From: Misgurnus anguillicaudatus
Taxonomy: Eukaryota > Chordata > Actinopteri > Cypriniformes > Cobitidae
Assembly (NCBI RefSeq): GCF_027580225.2
Contig: NC_073342.2
Coordinates: forward strand, 19,046,501-19,110,500
Direction: 5' to 3'
Length of the DNA stretch: 64,000 nt
Of this stretch, positions 12,101-24,099 are shown piece after piece; positions within the stretch are counted from its first letter, which is position 1, and each line of letters begins with the position of its first letter. A program made the translations under genes and the position numbers. The notes beneath the pieces are model-generated. The model was not told the origin of the DNA. It searched no databases and was given only the letters and a program-made list of their open reading frames with translations.

Positions 12101-15100
12101 GGGAGGCCCGGGTTCGATTCCCGGCCAATGCATCCATGTTTTTCTTTATGCACAACTACTCAATTAATTTTCAATGTGTAATACATTTATTTAGTTTGCT
12201 TACATTAAAATGCACTAAATAAAATATATTTAATTGACATATGCTAATTACTGTCTATTTAGATTCTCTGAATGAGTCTCAAGAGTCTGGGGGCTTCAGC
12301 AACATCTCTTTCTTCACACCAGCAAGGTATGCATTGACAATTACATATTTGTTTTGTGATTTAACACATTAAAGACGCAGATAATAATTAAAACAAATTA
12401 AAGGCGTGGTGTGTGATTTTTGAAAACCACACTTGTAGCCAATCATTGCCTGGGTTGCGTATGTGTGGGGCGGGTCTATCAAAAGAAGGTCCAGATTTTA
12501 TTGGGGTAGGGGCGTGTTTGTTTAGGTGATTTTTTAACATTGGCTTTCAGAGGTCATGCACCCCGCCTTTAACTGAATGTAAAACATTTAGAGTAAATAT
12601 AACGGACATTTTGTCAGTATCTCTGATCAGATGCATTTACCATACATTTTGAAGTTCTGACAGGTCTGCAGTAACTCTGGATCTGGATGGCATAGTTCAG
12701 GTACTAGACAGACATTTGCACGATTCGTCCACTGGCATGATGACTCGCATTGCTGTGTTGAAGTGGCTTTACCATCTTTACATCAAGACCCCTCGCAAGG
12801 TAACACGGATATATTACTTCAATAAACACACCTCAACGGTTCATGTGATGCTTATTTGAACGTATCTCCCCAACAGATGTTCAAGCACACGGATAGTTTG
12901 TTCCCCATGTTACTAAAGACTCTCTCAGATGAGTCGGATGAAGTAAGTAGTTGGCATTTAAATGTGATCTCCGTGCTAATAAAACAGGCCAAAAAATATA
13001 AAAATCCATCAACTCTCACAGGTGATATTAAAAGACTTGGAGGTTTTAGCCGAGATTGCATCATCGCCAGCAGGACAGACGGACACCTCTGGATCATGTG
13101 ACACCTCGGATACCAAATCAGAGCTCCATATTCCAGGAGGGGTCAGAGATAAGGTGGTGGTCGGTGAGTATAATTTCTATTTTTTACATAAAAATTATAA
13201 AGAACATTCTGTATAAATATAATCTCGATATCTTTAATATTAACTTTGATGCTCCTAATCTCATAAATAGAGACTGGATTTTCAAGCAGGATCAAATCTA
13301 AAAAACACTTTATTTGACAGGTGCCAAGATGGCAGACTTATCTCCGTCGACCCCCAGCATGAATTCATACTTCTACAAGTTCATGATTAATTTGCTCAAA
13401 CGCTTCAGTATAGAAAGGAAACTTCTAGAAATGAGGGGGGTCTTCATTATCAGGTAAACCGCCCAATGAAATTCCCAGGAAAATTGTACAGGGTTCCCAC
13501 ACCTTGGCTAACTTCAAATTCAAGGACCTTTCAGGTCCAATACCCTCAAATTCAAGGACTAAATGTGGGGACACATTTCAAGTGAGAGCGGGGTTACATC
13601 GTGTTACCTTTTAAGATACATTGTTTCAGTTCTCTTTTGAGGGAACTCACGCTGCGTCACTGTGGTGACACTTTGTGGATGCGTCCAGTGGTAAGTGCGT
13701 TTGAATGTGTATATAAAATTCAACCAATAGTGAGGCTTAACGACAGAGACAGGGTCACGCAGGAGCCAGAAAGTATATCGCTATCTAATATTGCCAAAGA
13801 CGGCGTTACAGGAACGTAGGAAGTATGGCAAGGGAGACGCAGCGTCTCGTTCCCTTCTCAGGGAACAACAGTTACATACGTAACCGGAGACGTTTTCATG
13901 TGTCAAACAAAACTATGCAAAAAAAACATTTTGGTGTGAATCAACATTGGCATACAGAAGATATAAGCATTTAAAGTGAACAGTTTAGCACGTGTGCTTA
14001 AAAAGTCTAGTATTTTTATGATATTATCCTACACTACATTTTGGATTGGATTCTTTTCCAGGAAACTTCTTGCCTAAAATGGATTCAAGCCCTTTCAATG
14101 ACCTGTATCTATGTATGTATATTTTCAAAAACTTCCCAGGGCCTTCCCAAATTCACAAATTTTCAAGGACCTGTGGGAACCCTGTTTGTAATCCCTGTAA
14201 TTTTGAGCATACAACTCATTTACTAAACAAGCGCTGATAAGATTCGTCTCTTATCAGGCAGCTATGTCTCCTCCTCCATGCGGAAAACATATTTCACTCC
14301 ATGGCGGACATCTTGCTAAAGGAGGAAGACCTGAAGTTCGCCTCCACCATGGTGCAGACGCTTAACACTATTCTGCTTACCTCTGCTGAACTTTTTCAGC
14401 TTAGAAACCAGCTCAAAGACCTGCGCACACAGGTAACACAACGTTTTAAGGTTGCTTGCCAGATGAGACCTAGTCAAAAAGTGTATCTAAACTGTAGTCA
14501 TCACCATTGTTTTCTTTGAACCCTTTAGGAAAGCTGTGCGCTCTTTTGTTGCCTGTATCGCTCTTGGTGTCACAATCCGGTGGCCACGGTGTCTCTCTGC
14601 TTTCTCACGCAGAATTATCACCATGCTTATGACCTCATCCAAAAATTGTATCCTTTATTGCATGGTCTGCAAATGTATATGGACTCTATTTGCTAAATTT
14701 CCTAATTTCACAGTAAATCCCTTGACCTGAACTGATAAGCGGAGATCTTGAGGTGACTGTGGATTTTCTCATGGAGGTGGATAAACTTGTGCAGTTAATT
14801 GAAAGCCCCATCTTCACCTGTAAGTCGTGATCATTAAACCGAAGTAAAACATTTTTGATATTGAGTATCACACTTACACTCGTGCCTTTACAGATCTCCG
14901 TCTTCAATTACTTGACGTAGAGCACAACCCCTATCTGATCAAAGCTCTGTATGGCCTGCTAATGCTGCTTCCTCAGAGTCAGGCATTTCAGCTACTGTCA
15001 CATCGGCTCAGCTGCGTGCCAAACCCTGAACTTATGAGGACCGTGTAAGTACCAGCATCCCACTGAACAAACTAGACAATCTTATAATCTGTTTACAGTA

Positions 15101-15389
15101 CAGTACAGTAAATATCTCCATAGTTCTTACCATTACCAAACCTAAAATCTAGAAGGGTGCGTCCACATACATTGTATTGTATTGTATCCAGACGTACTGC
15201 TTTATAGTGTCACTTTTATTTTACAGAGAAGATATAAAGGTACCTGTTAAAGAGAAACGACCAGCTCAGCCTCATATAGACTACAGTGATCTGCTCCAAC
15301 ACTTTGACCGAGTACAAAGCAAACACTTGGAAGCGAGACATCAGAGGACGGGCCGATCTGAGCACCCGGACAGGAAGCTGATGCTGTAA
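9112..15389 (+). CDS. vac14: VAC14, PIKfyve complex scaffold (complete, 19 exons, 778 aa)
   Basis: VAC14 is a HEAT-repeat scaffold that oligomerises and binds PIKfyve and FIG4 on endolysosomal membranes, controlling PI(3,5)P2. Exons: 9112-9215, 9730-9880, 9993-10160, 10389-10451, 10570-10677, 10764-10873, 10983-11104, 11180-11317, 11405-11548, 12263-12326, 12664-12799, 12877-12942, 13022-13163, 13321-13453, 14258-14432, 14529-14647, 14740-14819, 14894-15044, 15227-15389. All phases agree and no exon contains a stop. The start [20 protein letters not shown] closely matches the human N-terminus, and the total is close to the human 782. The N-terminal HEAT region is very conserved; an acidic Ser-rich linker (end of exon 9, PEDDEDDEE) diverges. 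Intron 9 carries two tRNA-Gly genes; intron 14 carries a hAT-like insertion. Acceptor before exon 17 has a weak pyrimidine tract. Confidence 0.96.
11628..11640 (-). terminator. Pol III terminator of minus-strand tRNA-Gly
   Basis: Reading leftwards after the tRNA, a run of five T on the minus strand (aaaaa at 11629-11633) follows within about 8-12 bases. Confidence 0.6.
11641..11711 (-). tRNA. tRNA-Gly(GCC)
   Basis: 71-nt cloverleaf. The acceptor arm gcattgg pairs with ccaatgc; D-loop A box tggttcagtgg; anticodon GCC in ctgccac; B box ggttcgattcc; discriminator A. Identical to the plus-strand copy at 12062. Lies in vac14 intron 9, antisense to vac14. Confidence 0.97.
11750..11776. repeat. (GAAA)n microsatellite
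   Basis: About six to seven GAAA units in the spacer between the two tRNA-Gly genes. Confidence 0.9.
11806..12060. repeat. tandem repeat between the tRNA-Gly genes, about 2.4 units of 100-118 bp
   Basis: Units start at about 11808, 11927 and 12029 with the shared motif gccagggggcga followed by ttcaggaaa. The first two units contain gcaaacagaatctgat and an exact CRE TGACGTCA (11874-11881 and 11985-11992). The third is cut short where ttcaggaaa runs into the plus-strand tRNA. Confidence 0.85.
12062..12132 (+). tRNA. tRNA-Gly(GCC)
   Basis: 71-nt gene, identical to the minus-strand copy at 11641-11711, with intact A box, anticodon GCC, B box and a Pol III T-run (gttttt) shortly after the discriminator base. 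Lies in vac14 intron 9 in the sense orientation. Confidence 0.97.
12398..12572. mobile_element. TTAA-flanked MITE, family G copy 1
   Basis: 167-bp body (12402-12568) between two TTAA copies; ends aggcgtggtgtgtg and the complement of aggcggggtgcatg. A second, longer copy in the opposite orientation is at 32676-32914. In vac14 intron 10. Confidence 0.75.
13489..14184. mobile_element. hAT-like element (CAGGGTTCCC ends) in vac14 intron 14
   Basis: Inverted ends cagggttcccacac and gtgggaaccctg. The flanking 8-mers (aaattgta, tttgtaat) do not match, so a duplication cannot be shown. It carries a nested palindromic element at about 13590-13888. A truncated copy in opposite orientation lies at 28354-28945, with the same nested piece. 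Confidence 0.65.
13590..13888. repeat. palindromic repeat nested in the hAT-like element
   Basis: Ends ggttaca.../...gttacatacgtaacc. The interior has ctgcgtcactgtggtgacac and gggagacgcagcgtctcg, an inverted motif pair. A matching copy is at about 28615-28920. Confidence 0.55.
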
Positions 15390-15925
15390 GGCTTGCAGGC
15401 ACGAGAGGGTTACGTTGGCTTTGTTTTTTGGCATCTTAACAGGACCTGTAGTGGGCATACATAAAATTGTTGAATATATTCAAACTAGTATAGGCATGAG
15501 AGACTTTATTGTGTCTTATTTTTGATACATAAAGTGCTTTATGTTCATGCACTCACGAACACAATTACAAATTGTGTATCGGGTGTTATATCATTCCTAG
15601 TTGACTGATTTAATTTAATCCAGTCTGGATTATTTGTACAGAACATCTTGCATGTACCCCTAGATGTTCAGAAGGAGCATCTAACTCTGCATATATAACA
15701 TGTACCATGTCAATTGGATGAATTTGTCTTTTTGTATTGCAGTATACTCATTTATTTCATTGATTTTCAGCATTCATGTGTGTGCTTCTGTTTTTAGCAA
15801 TTTATCAGAATTTGATTTTCTACATCATCCCAAATGTACCCTTGGCCTTACTGTGTATGCAAACCTTAGTATTTCTCTGTAGTGTTAAGACAAAGTTATA
15901 ATAAAGTGGACCATGTATAATGTAT
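15390..15925 (+). other. vac14 3' UTR
   Basis: Follows the TAA at 15387-15389. The best poly(A) signal is aataaa at 15900-15905, so the transcript probably ends within about 25 bases of it. The exact cleavage site is not visible. Confidence 0.6.
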
Positions 15926-16209
15926 TTCCCTCTGATATCTTTTTTTTTTTAATGAGAAGTCAAGAGGACCAAAATATTTTCTTAAACACTCCAGCAGATG
16001 GCGCAAGTGTTTTACTTTCGTTAAGAATAAGAGCTCAACATTAAACCGTGGGGAAACTCGCAGTATGAATTTAAAGTAAACAAATTAAGCAATTTTCAAT
16101 GGACAGACGAATATTATAACATCTAAAACCTGAACTTTAAGGCCAAAAATAGAAGTTGCGGGTAAATATCGTGCGATATTTTACGGTGTCACGATAAATC
16201 AACCCCCAC
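15926..16209. other. intergenic, nothing recognised
   Basis: Short AT-rich segment between the vac14 3' end and the tRNA-Asp gene. Confidence 0.5.
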
Positions 16210-16281
16210 TCCTCGTTAGTATAGTGGTAAGTATCCCCGCCTGTCACGCGGGAGACCGGGGTTCGATTCCCCGACGGGGAG
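16210..16281 (+). tRNA. tRNA-Asp(GTC)
   Basis: 72-nt cloverleaf: acceptor tcctcg pairs with cgggga (allowing a wobble), A box tagtatagtgg, anticodon GTC in ctgtcac, B box ggttcgattcc, discriminator G. A run of nine T starts about six bases downstream, a strong Pol III terminator. Confidence 0.96.
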
Positions 16282-17856
16282 AGACATTTTTTTTTCACTT
16301 GTTCTAAACACAAATAATTTGAGTTTACATGTAGATGTGTTATTTTAATGCACCAGTTTTGTACTTGATATAAATAGAATTAGTTTTTATACTTCTTAAA
16401 TAAACATCTTACTATTTTTTGCTATTTTTACACACCATTTATTTCAATATACTAAAAATCTATTTAAGTATTATTGAAATGGAGGGATTTGTTGTAATGT
16501 TAAATTTCAGGGGTGTGAAACACAGTAGGCAGTCTGCCAGAAGTGAATGAGATCTTAATATTGAACAAGAGCACTCAATGGGTTTGTTTTATGTTTGATT
16601 AAATGAAGACTGTTTGAGTATACATATATGTGTGTGTGGTTTCTGAAATGAATTAAAGAATAAACTTAGTGAGATAAATATACAAATGTTCCATAATAAA
16701 CATTAAAACTAAATAACACACAATAATTTAAATTTAACAAAAACATATTACTAAAGCATGGGTGCTTATGCTCGAATGCCCACTAGAGGGCGACATAATC
16801 CGTGAATACAGCATGAAGTCATCTTAACAACAACATGTCTGGACATATGCTAAAGATATAATTACGACGTTGATTAAGTTTCATCTTATAACGCGCACCC
16901 ATCATAATAAATACTAAATTGCAATAATAGCATAATATACAATATATATTTCTGAATATCTTACAACAAAGACATCACAGGAATATCCGTGAATACACGG
17001 AATCAAGTAGGTAGAACAAACTAATAATAACTAATGATAATCATCTATAAAAGTGTATATATATAAAACGATTACCACTTACTGCATATGTACGCACACT
17101 GTAACCCAGTACAACTTTAATTCGATGTCTTGCAACACTTTGACTAAATACAGATGCTGAACTCTCAATCTTCTCACGTGCACTGTGAGTCACTCTACCC
17201 GATTTGCAACTCCTCCTCCCGTGGCGACATCACATCCTGAACACTGATTGATTAGAATTATTTACGACTCCAAGGCTTTTGTACACAATTAGTGATATTT
17301 AGTATTTTTTTTTTAAGTGCACTAAAGTAAGCTACTATTAGAACAACCCTTTTAATTAGTATATTTGTAGTGTATAATTTTTGCACTTTTATTTAGCACA
17401 AAATAACCATGTAGCCTACTACAAATGTACTTTTGATACATTATTTTATATATATTTTTTTACCTATTTAAGTATATTTTTGGTACATTCAAGTATTACA
17501 TTATTTTTAGATGGGAAATTATTTTTACCACAGAAATTTACCTGGGAAACTACTTTTACTTAAATCGTTTATATATGTAACTTATATTTAGGCTACTCTA
17601 AAATCACAAGTCTAGAATAGAGAAATGAGAAAATGAAGGGAAATTTAGCTTAACTATCTCTGCTGGACGTAGGTTAAATTAATGTTGAAAGGTTTTGTTT
17701 TCAACTGTGTAGAAAATAAGAAAATGCTTTGAAAATAAATACATAAATACATAAATAACACACTTCCACTGATCTATATGTGCATAGACGCACTCGCGTT
17801 GCTGCGGTGATGCGTCTGGACGAAAATTAACTTCCGGTCTGCGCTTGTTTAACGTT
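16282..17856. other. intergenic AT-rich DNA
   Basis: No recognised gene or transposon. The last 100 bases (17770-17856) have more CpGs and could be a promoter for the exon that follows. Confidence 0.45.
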
Positions 17857-17985
17857 ATGTTCTGGCTAGCGATTAAACGGACCTCTGAAACAAATACCTT
17901 GTGGAAAATAAAAATGTTTCGTTTTCCAAAAAAGGAGGAAACAGTGAGCATGAATCAACACTGTGCTGAGAGATTTGGCAGTCAG
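17857..17985 (+). CDS. candidate first coding exon, unassigned gene
   Basis: An open 43-codon stretch runs from ATG at 17857 to a strong splice donor (CAG|GTAAGA) at 17985/17986, phase 0. It opens with MFWLAIKRTSETNTLW and a second in-frame Met lies 19 codons later, in a basic context (MFRFPKKEE). CpGs and a ccggtctgcgc stretch precede it. I do not recognise the protein and saw no convincing second exon in the following 32 kb. It could be a first exon of a long gene, a small or lineage-specific gene, or chance: 43 open codons alone are weak support. Confidence 0.35.
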
Positions 17986-18148
17986 GTAAGAATTTAATAG
18001 CCAACATCGTACATTAATTTTACACAGTAGCCTAATGTTTGCTAAGTGTAACTTATAGTTAATACGCGTTAGCTATGAATTGAACTAAGGTAATTTACTG
18101 GTTATTTATTTAACTTTTTATGAAACATAATCTACTCTAAACTTCACA
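17986..18148. other. AT-rich, nothing recognised
   Basis: Would be the start of intron 1 of the candidate gene. Confidence 0.4.
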
Positions 18149-18300
18149 CAGTTGTTTACATTTACGCATTTGGCATTAAGCGATTTACAGCGCATTCAAA
18201 GCGTAGCCTACCTTTTTTACCAATAGGCACGTGTGTTCGCTAGGATCGAACCAATGCTATCTGGGTCAAAACTAAAACAACTAGCTTTTCAAATGAATGA
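18149..18300 (-). mobile_element. tRNA-derived SINE, minus strand
   Basis: Read on the minus strand it has a B box like ggttcgatcct, then the tail motif gaatgcgctgtaaatcgctt and a atgtaaa end, as in common cyprinid tRNA-SINEs. The plus-strand relative at 32437 shares the same order. Confidence 0.7.
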
Positions 18301-19829
18301 ATGCTTGCACTAGCTGCATGATATTGTGAACGACGAACTGGCCTGTTTGTCTGAAGTGGACATGAAGATCCAGCCCATCTGCTTTTGAAACTGTTCCTCA
18401 CATCTCGTTCCTTTGATCAGTGATTCTTTTGAGCACCCCCCCCTTCCACACAAAAAATCAAACCTTACCATTAAACATGACACTTGTTCTCGCAGATCTG
18501 TCAGGAACACTGTAAGACTGAAAGATCCACACAATTGAAATAAAAAAACAATATTTCTTTACAGAGCTATCATAAATTTATCCTTTACCGTCTATATGAC
18601 ACCTAACTGAGATCAAACAGTATTTCATGTAAAACACAAGGCTTCTATCCTCTATAAAGGTTTCCACTGGAATTCATGATGTTTTCAAGTCTAAAATTAT
18701 AAAAAGAGCTAAATGCATGCTCCCCCCTTCCAAAAAAAAAAAAAAAAACATTTGACATTTATTTACAATCAAAATGACTTGATGAATGCACATGAACACA
18801 TATTATGCTGTATTAAAACTTTAAATCTCATATAAAGAAAATATATAAGAACTTGGACATGATTTGTAGACCACATAAACACCTCAAGGGCATGCAGGCC
18901 ATAGTGCTTTCTTCGGGCTTTCAGGGGTCATTAAATTGTCCAAATGCTGTAACTATGTGGCATAAAACAAGGTCAGCTTTTCTACGAGCTTCACTATATT
19001 CTACTGAGGTGTTGAATGGTAAAAGTAAGAAGAAATCTGTACTTCACTTTAAAAGATAAGAATGTGACATATATTTAATATTTGTTTAATTTGCTCAGAT
19101 ATTTTGACTCAAATCAATTTTTGCTCAGTCTAGACAGCATTGTAAAAAGTGCTGCACTAGTGAGGTGAACAGTGTAAATTATTTTAATAAATTATTCATA
19201 AGTCCCACACATTGAAAATGTTACACATGCTGCTATGTTTTTGACTCTGTAAAGTCTAATTGGCTTACCAGGGGTTCCACTCGAACCTTATTCTCTCTAA
19301 AACATTGTATGAAATGAATAATAGATAACAGGCCAGAGATGATCTTTGATACGCCGCGTGCAACTGTTCTTTGTCTGTCCCTTTGCTCGGTTCAGATTGC
19401 CTCAGAGGGTTGTTGTTCAAGCTGTGCAGAAAACTTTTGATATTCATCATTTCCCATTCCACAGTCTGGCCTCATGTTGTCAGAGACATGTTGTTGAGTT
19501 TTTGCAACCCTCTGCACAGATTGCATTTAATTGAATCTGCTTGTTTAAAGACTGCGCTACAAAGGATAAATGGCGAATTTAAAATATCTACCAGCCTTTC
19601 TTAACTCTTTCCCCGCCATTGAAGAATTATCTTGTCAATTAAGAGAAAACATTTGCATAAAAACATGTTCCTGATGATTTTTATGTTAATCTGCAATACC
19701 GTGATTATCCAATTTATGAAAAAACTTAACCCAAAACGTTATTTACTAATTTTAAACTCTGTGTATGTTTCGTGTAAAATTCCTTCACAAAAATGCACTT
19801 ATTTCAGCTTTTTTTTAGCAAAAAACATG
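18301..19829. other. intergenic, nothing recognised
   Basis: AT-rich DNA with a poly(A) tract near 18735-18750. No exon-like signal. Confidence 0.5.
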
Positions 19830-20730
19830 TTACAGCAGCAAAGCTGCAGCCACGTTACAGCAGCAAAGTCCTTAATTATTACACCAGTTTGAGAGTATAG
19901 TTCCTAGCATATCTGCCTAGAAGAGTCAAGTTTTAAATAGGAAAAAAATCAAAACTCTTTGGTTATTTTTAGGGATCGACCGATATGGATTTTTCAGTGC
20001 CGATGCCGATACTGATTTTTGTTTCATCAGCCTTAGCCAATGACTGATACAGGCTGCCGATTTTCTTGAGCCGATATTTGGAGCCGATACTGCTTTTGCT
20101 CACTCAATTTACGTCATAAAAACAACACAATGTTGATGCCAAATGTTACAATTCTCAATAAAAAAAGTAACATTGAACTTAAAAAAAACTATATTTAACA
20201 AATAGTAAAAAGTTGAATTAGGAAATATAACTAGTTTTAACAAACATGCCTTAAAACATTACTTGTGCCTATTTTGAGGTAAAACACAGGGCATTGATGT
20301 ATTTTAAGATATGTTAAAAAGAGACATTATTAGTTTGGACAGTTCTTACATTTATTTTAGTCTAGGTCTAATCCCTGTCCGGGAAACCACCACATAGAGA
20401 TGAGAAATTAAAACCCGCTTTGTCCATCTATGATCAGCTGTTAGGCCGAGCTTTTGATGTTGTCATGGAAAGGTTGGTTGTTTTTCGTCACATGACCTGC
20501 AATCGCTTGCGGCTTCCGGCACTCTGTAAATAATGGCGGAAAAAAACGGCGAACACAGCAGCCACGTATCGGCCGATGCCGATACACATAACACTCGCAA
20601 AAATTGGCCCGACATTTCGACCGGCCGATATATCGGTCTATCACTAGTTATTTTTTATCGCGATGCTAATGGTCTTATCAGATTCAATGGATTGTGCTAA
20701 GCTATGCTTAAAGTGCTAGAAAGTGATAGA
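19830..20730. mobile_element. family C element, copy 3, split by a hAT insertion
   Basis: The parts outside 19962-20654 match family C copies at 50985-53090 and 60233-60521: gcagcaaagtccttaatt, gagagtatagttcctag, aaactctttggttatt and cgcgatgctaatggtct. The ends are degraded. Confidence 0.65.
19970..20646. mobile_element. non-autonomous hAT element with exact 8-bp target duplication
   Basis: 677 bp. Ends tagggatcgaccgatat and the complement of tagtgatagaccgatat. Flanked by identical 8-mers gttatttt (19962-19969 and 20647-20654). TAG-type ends and 8-bp duplication define hAT. No transposase reading frame. Interior rich in ccgatat/gccgat motifs near both ends, possible subterminal binding sites. 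Confidence 0.88.
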
Positions 20731-23001
20731 AACTGACTTGTATTTTATTCGTTTATTAGTTAAATAGTATCTTAATAGTAAGAGTGAAAAATTCCAAAAT
20801 GTTCATGTTACCTATTTAAACATTATGAATCTGTTCCTTAAAGCTCACGTAACACACGCTGTTTCTGCATGTCTGATGTTAATCTGGAGTACCTATAAGG
20901 TAGTATTACATCCTTCATATCTCAGAAGAGTCTTTAGTTTAATCAGATTTATAAAAGAAAGATTAGCTTTACCGAATCTTTCCGATAACGTGCGAAAAAG
21001 TGAAGAAGGAGGAGTTATACCGTGGGAGGAGCGAGTATGAGTCATGCAACACTATACAACAATTATAACTTATGATTCACTACATGTTTGTGTCATTTAT
21101 ATAATATGCACGCGCCTATTTCCAACATAAGACAGAAGTCTACTTACCACATGCAACTCATGACCCGGTTGGGAAAATCCAGCGCATCAAACACACACCC
21201 AAAACTCGGCTGCTACCCCGGATAATAAACTATATCCATTGTTTTCATAAGGCTGGATTTCTTCTCCTTACATCAAAAAACACACTTCTTCTTTCGTGCC
21301 ATTGTTGAGTTTTGAAATTAAACAAAGCTGTCGCGTGATGTGATGTTTGCAAGTTCTAGCGTCTCCCGCTGATTGACAGGTCGGTGGGGTTTTCCGGGGG
21401 AAGTGCCCATATAAAGAAGTGATACGTATAGAAACCCCTGAAACGTCAGCTGGACCTGTAATCGAAAAAAACTTTCCGATACTTTTACAAACCCTGCCGA
21501 AGTGCATTCGGCACAGAAATACTCTGTAACACGCCCAAATGCTTTTTTGACACTTTGCCTACGTTTAGCATGAGGAAACAACTCCATAACTGTGTTAATA
21601 AGTCAGAATGCTTGAAATACCATTGAACCCCCCCCCCCCCCTTTTTTTAGCTTAGTGTGTCCCTCACACAAGCTCATAAGTTCTTGAGGTGAAATTGTTC
21701 AGCTATAAAATGAGTGCAGGAAGTCATGACCCACTTCCTCTTTGGCCCATAAAGAATCTGATGATAGGAGACATCTCAGAGGTAGGCCACTGTTCTCTGT
21801 CCAAGCTTTCAATGATTTATAGTCGATGGTCTCCAGCTTTGTGTGAATGTGATTCGGTCTAAATTGGTTTCCGGGATGCTCTCTCTGTAAGTCTCTCACA
21901 TATATATGTGTGTGTCTCAGTCTGAAGGTCCTCTGGGTGCTTTGCTGAAAGATGACGAATGACCCGGTGGCCAGATCCCAATTTCCTTGCTATACTCTGA
22001 GGCAAGTGGTTTGCTTTTTGGAGTTATGCAATGTCTGTTGAAGTTCACTACAATACTATCTATATAGAATAATAATAATTATTATATATATATTTAAACT
22101 TGTTAAGGAACCTGCTGGGCCGTAGCATACCAGCACCCAAAACATGCTGGATGTTGATCTTTTTAACGGGTATTGAAATAACCATGACAGCAGTCATTTC
22201 ATTCCCAAATGAAAAGTGTCCAGGATTAAAGACTTATATCATCTACTCACCCCCTTTACAGTAGATATATCGTTCCAAACATGACTTTCTTTTGTGGGGC
22301 TCATCGTGATTAAACAGAACTTTTGACTCGCTCCCTAACAGTCCTGGCATAATACAGTCAGTAATCTCAGACCTTGCAGCAGTATCTTAAATCATGTCCC
22401 AAGTAAATAACAAAAAAAATGAATATTTTTCTCGCCAGAAGTGGCACAGGATTTTTTACCCCGCTCAGAAATACTAATCATAGTGACTCATGATGAAGTG
22501 TGTTGTCTGGACCAGCAGTTTCATAAATCAGTTCAAATGATCAATAAATAATTATTTGCATTATAGATGCGGGTAAATACATTCGCTGCAAATGGATCTA
22601 TTGGTTCTTGACACTCCCTACATGATCATGTCAGAGACGTCTCTTTCCGATGTTTGCCATGTTCCCCTCGCAGTGGTGGGCACTCTGTTATTTTCAACAA
22701 ACACATTGTCATTTGTTTGGCTTGCAATCTCAAGTTCGGTTCCTGCCTTTCAGTGGAGACAAATGATTGTGTTCTTTCTTCTGACAAGCAGTCAATACCT
22801 CATTTCGTTACATTTACAGGAGCTCCTCTAGGATTTGCAAGCTCTGCAGTGTTTTGCCTTAAATCTTATGCATTAATTCCATATAGTCATCATTTATAAA
22901 GGCTGAGGGCTTTTTGAAATATAAAATATCTTGGCACAAAATTAGCATGACCAGACAAAGATTAGATGTAGACCCTTGAAGCGCTCTTGCATGTTGCATG
23001 T
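20731..23001. other. intergenic, nothing recognised
   Basis: Contains simple repeats (poly(C) near 21630, TA/TG near 21905, TA near 22080) and a piece like a common fish repeat (catctactcacc) near 22240. No gene. Confidence 0.5.
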
Positions 23002-23922
23002 TTAAAGGATTAGTCCATTTTCTTAATAGAAAAATCCAGATAATTTACTCACCACCACGTCATCCAAAATGTTGATGTCTTTCTTTGTTCAGTTGAGAAG
23101 AAATTATGTTTTTTGAGGAAAACATTGCAGGTATTTTCTAATTTTAATGGACTTTAATAGAGCCCAACATCCAATACCCAACTCAACACTTAACAGTTTT
23201 TTTCAACGGAGTTTCAAAGGACTACAAACAATCCCAAACGACGCACAAGGGTCTTATCTAGCGCAACGATTGTCATTTTTGACAAGAAAAATAAAAAATA
23301 TGTACTTTTAAACCACAACTTTTCGTCTGGGTCCGGTCCAGCACGACCTAACGTAAATGCGTAGTGACGTAGGGAGGTCACTTGTTGCATATATAAAACG
23401 CACATTTGCGGACCATTTTAAACAATAAGCTGCCACAAAGACATTAATTAGTATCAGTTGACATACAACAATGTAGGAACGGTCCCCTTTCAAGACGCTT
23501 GTAAACACTGGGGCGGAGTTTCGCGTTCGTCCTCTGTGACCTCTTGACGTCATGACGTATTGCGTGGGATCAGCTGGCGCATCACAACCGGATCTACATG
23601 ACGAGAAGTTGTGCTTTAAAAGTGTATATTTGTTATTTTTATTGTCAAAAATGACAATCGTTTTGCTAGATAAGACCCTTATGCCTCGTTTGGGATTGTT
23701 TGTGGTCCTTTGATCCTCCGTTGGGGGAGGCTGTTGAGTGTTGAGTTGAGTGTTGAATGTTGGGCTCTATTGAATTCCATTGGAATGAGAAAAATCCTGG
23801 AATGTTAATTTCAAACATGGTTTCTTCTCGACTGAACGGGGAGAGACATCAGCATTTTGGATGACATGGTGGTGAGAAAATTATCTGGATTTTTCTTTTA
23901 AGAAAATGGACTAATCCTTTAA
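23002..23922. mobile_element. palindromic TTAA element, family A copy 1
   Basis: 913-bp body (23006-23918) between TTAA copies. Ends aggattagtccattttctt in inverted orientation. Arms of about 330 bp face each other across a centre of about 240 bp. A short reading frame on the minus strand (23308-23553) is shared with family A copy 2. Non-autonomous. Confidence 0.85.
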
Positions 23923-24099
23923 TGAAGTTAGACAACATTCTTGTATCGTTTATCCCCATATGTCATCATGTAGATTTATAATGCACTTTACTTTAAAGTT
24001 AACTTTGATTTTTTAATGAAATATTTGTATATATTTTTTTAATTACTTATCTTGCACTTCATTATTATTATCATTTTTTTTCATTTTGTATTGGTGCAT

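Noticed and set aside
11780..12222. Plus-strand frames across the tRNA-Gly repeats
   Set aside because: They read through the tandem repeat and a tRNA gene and are not coding.
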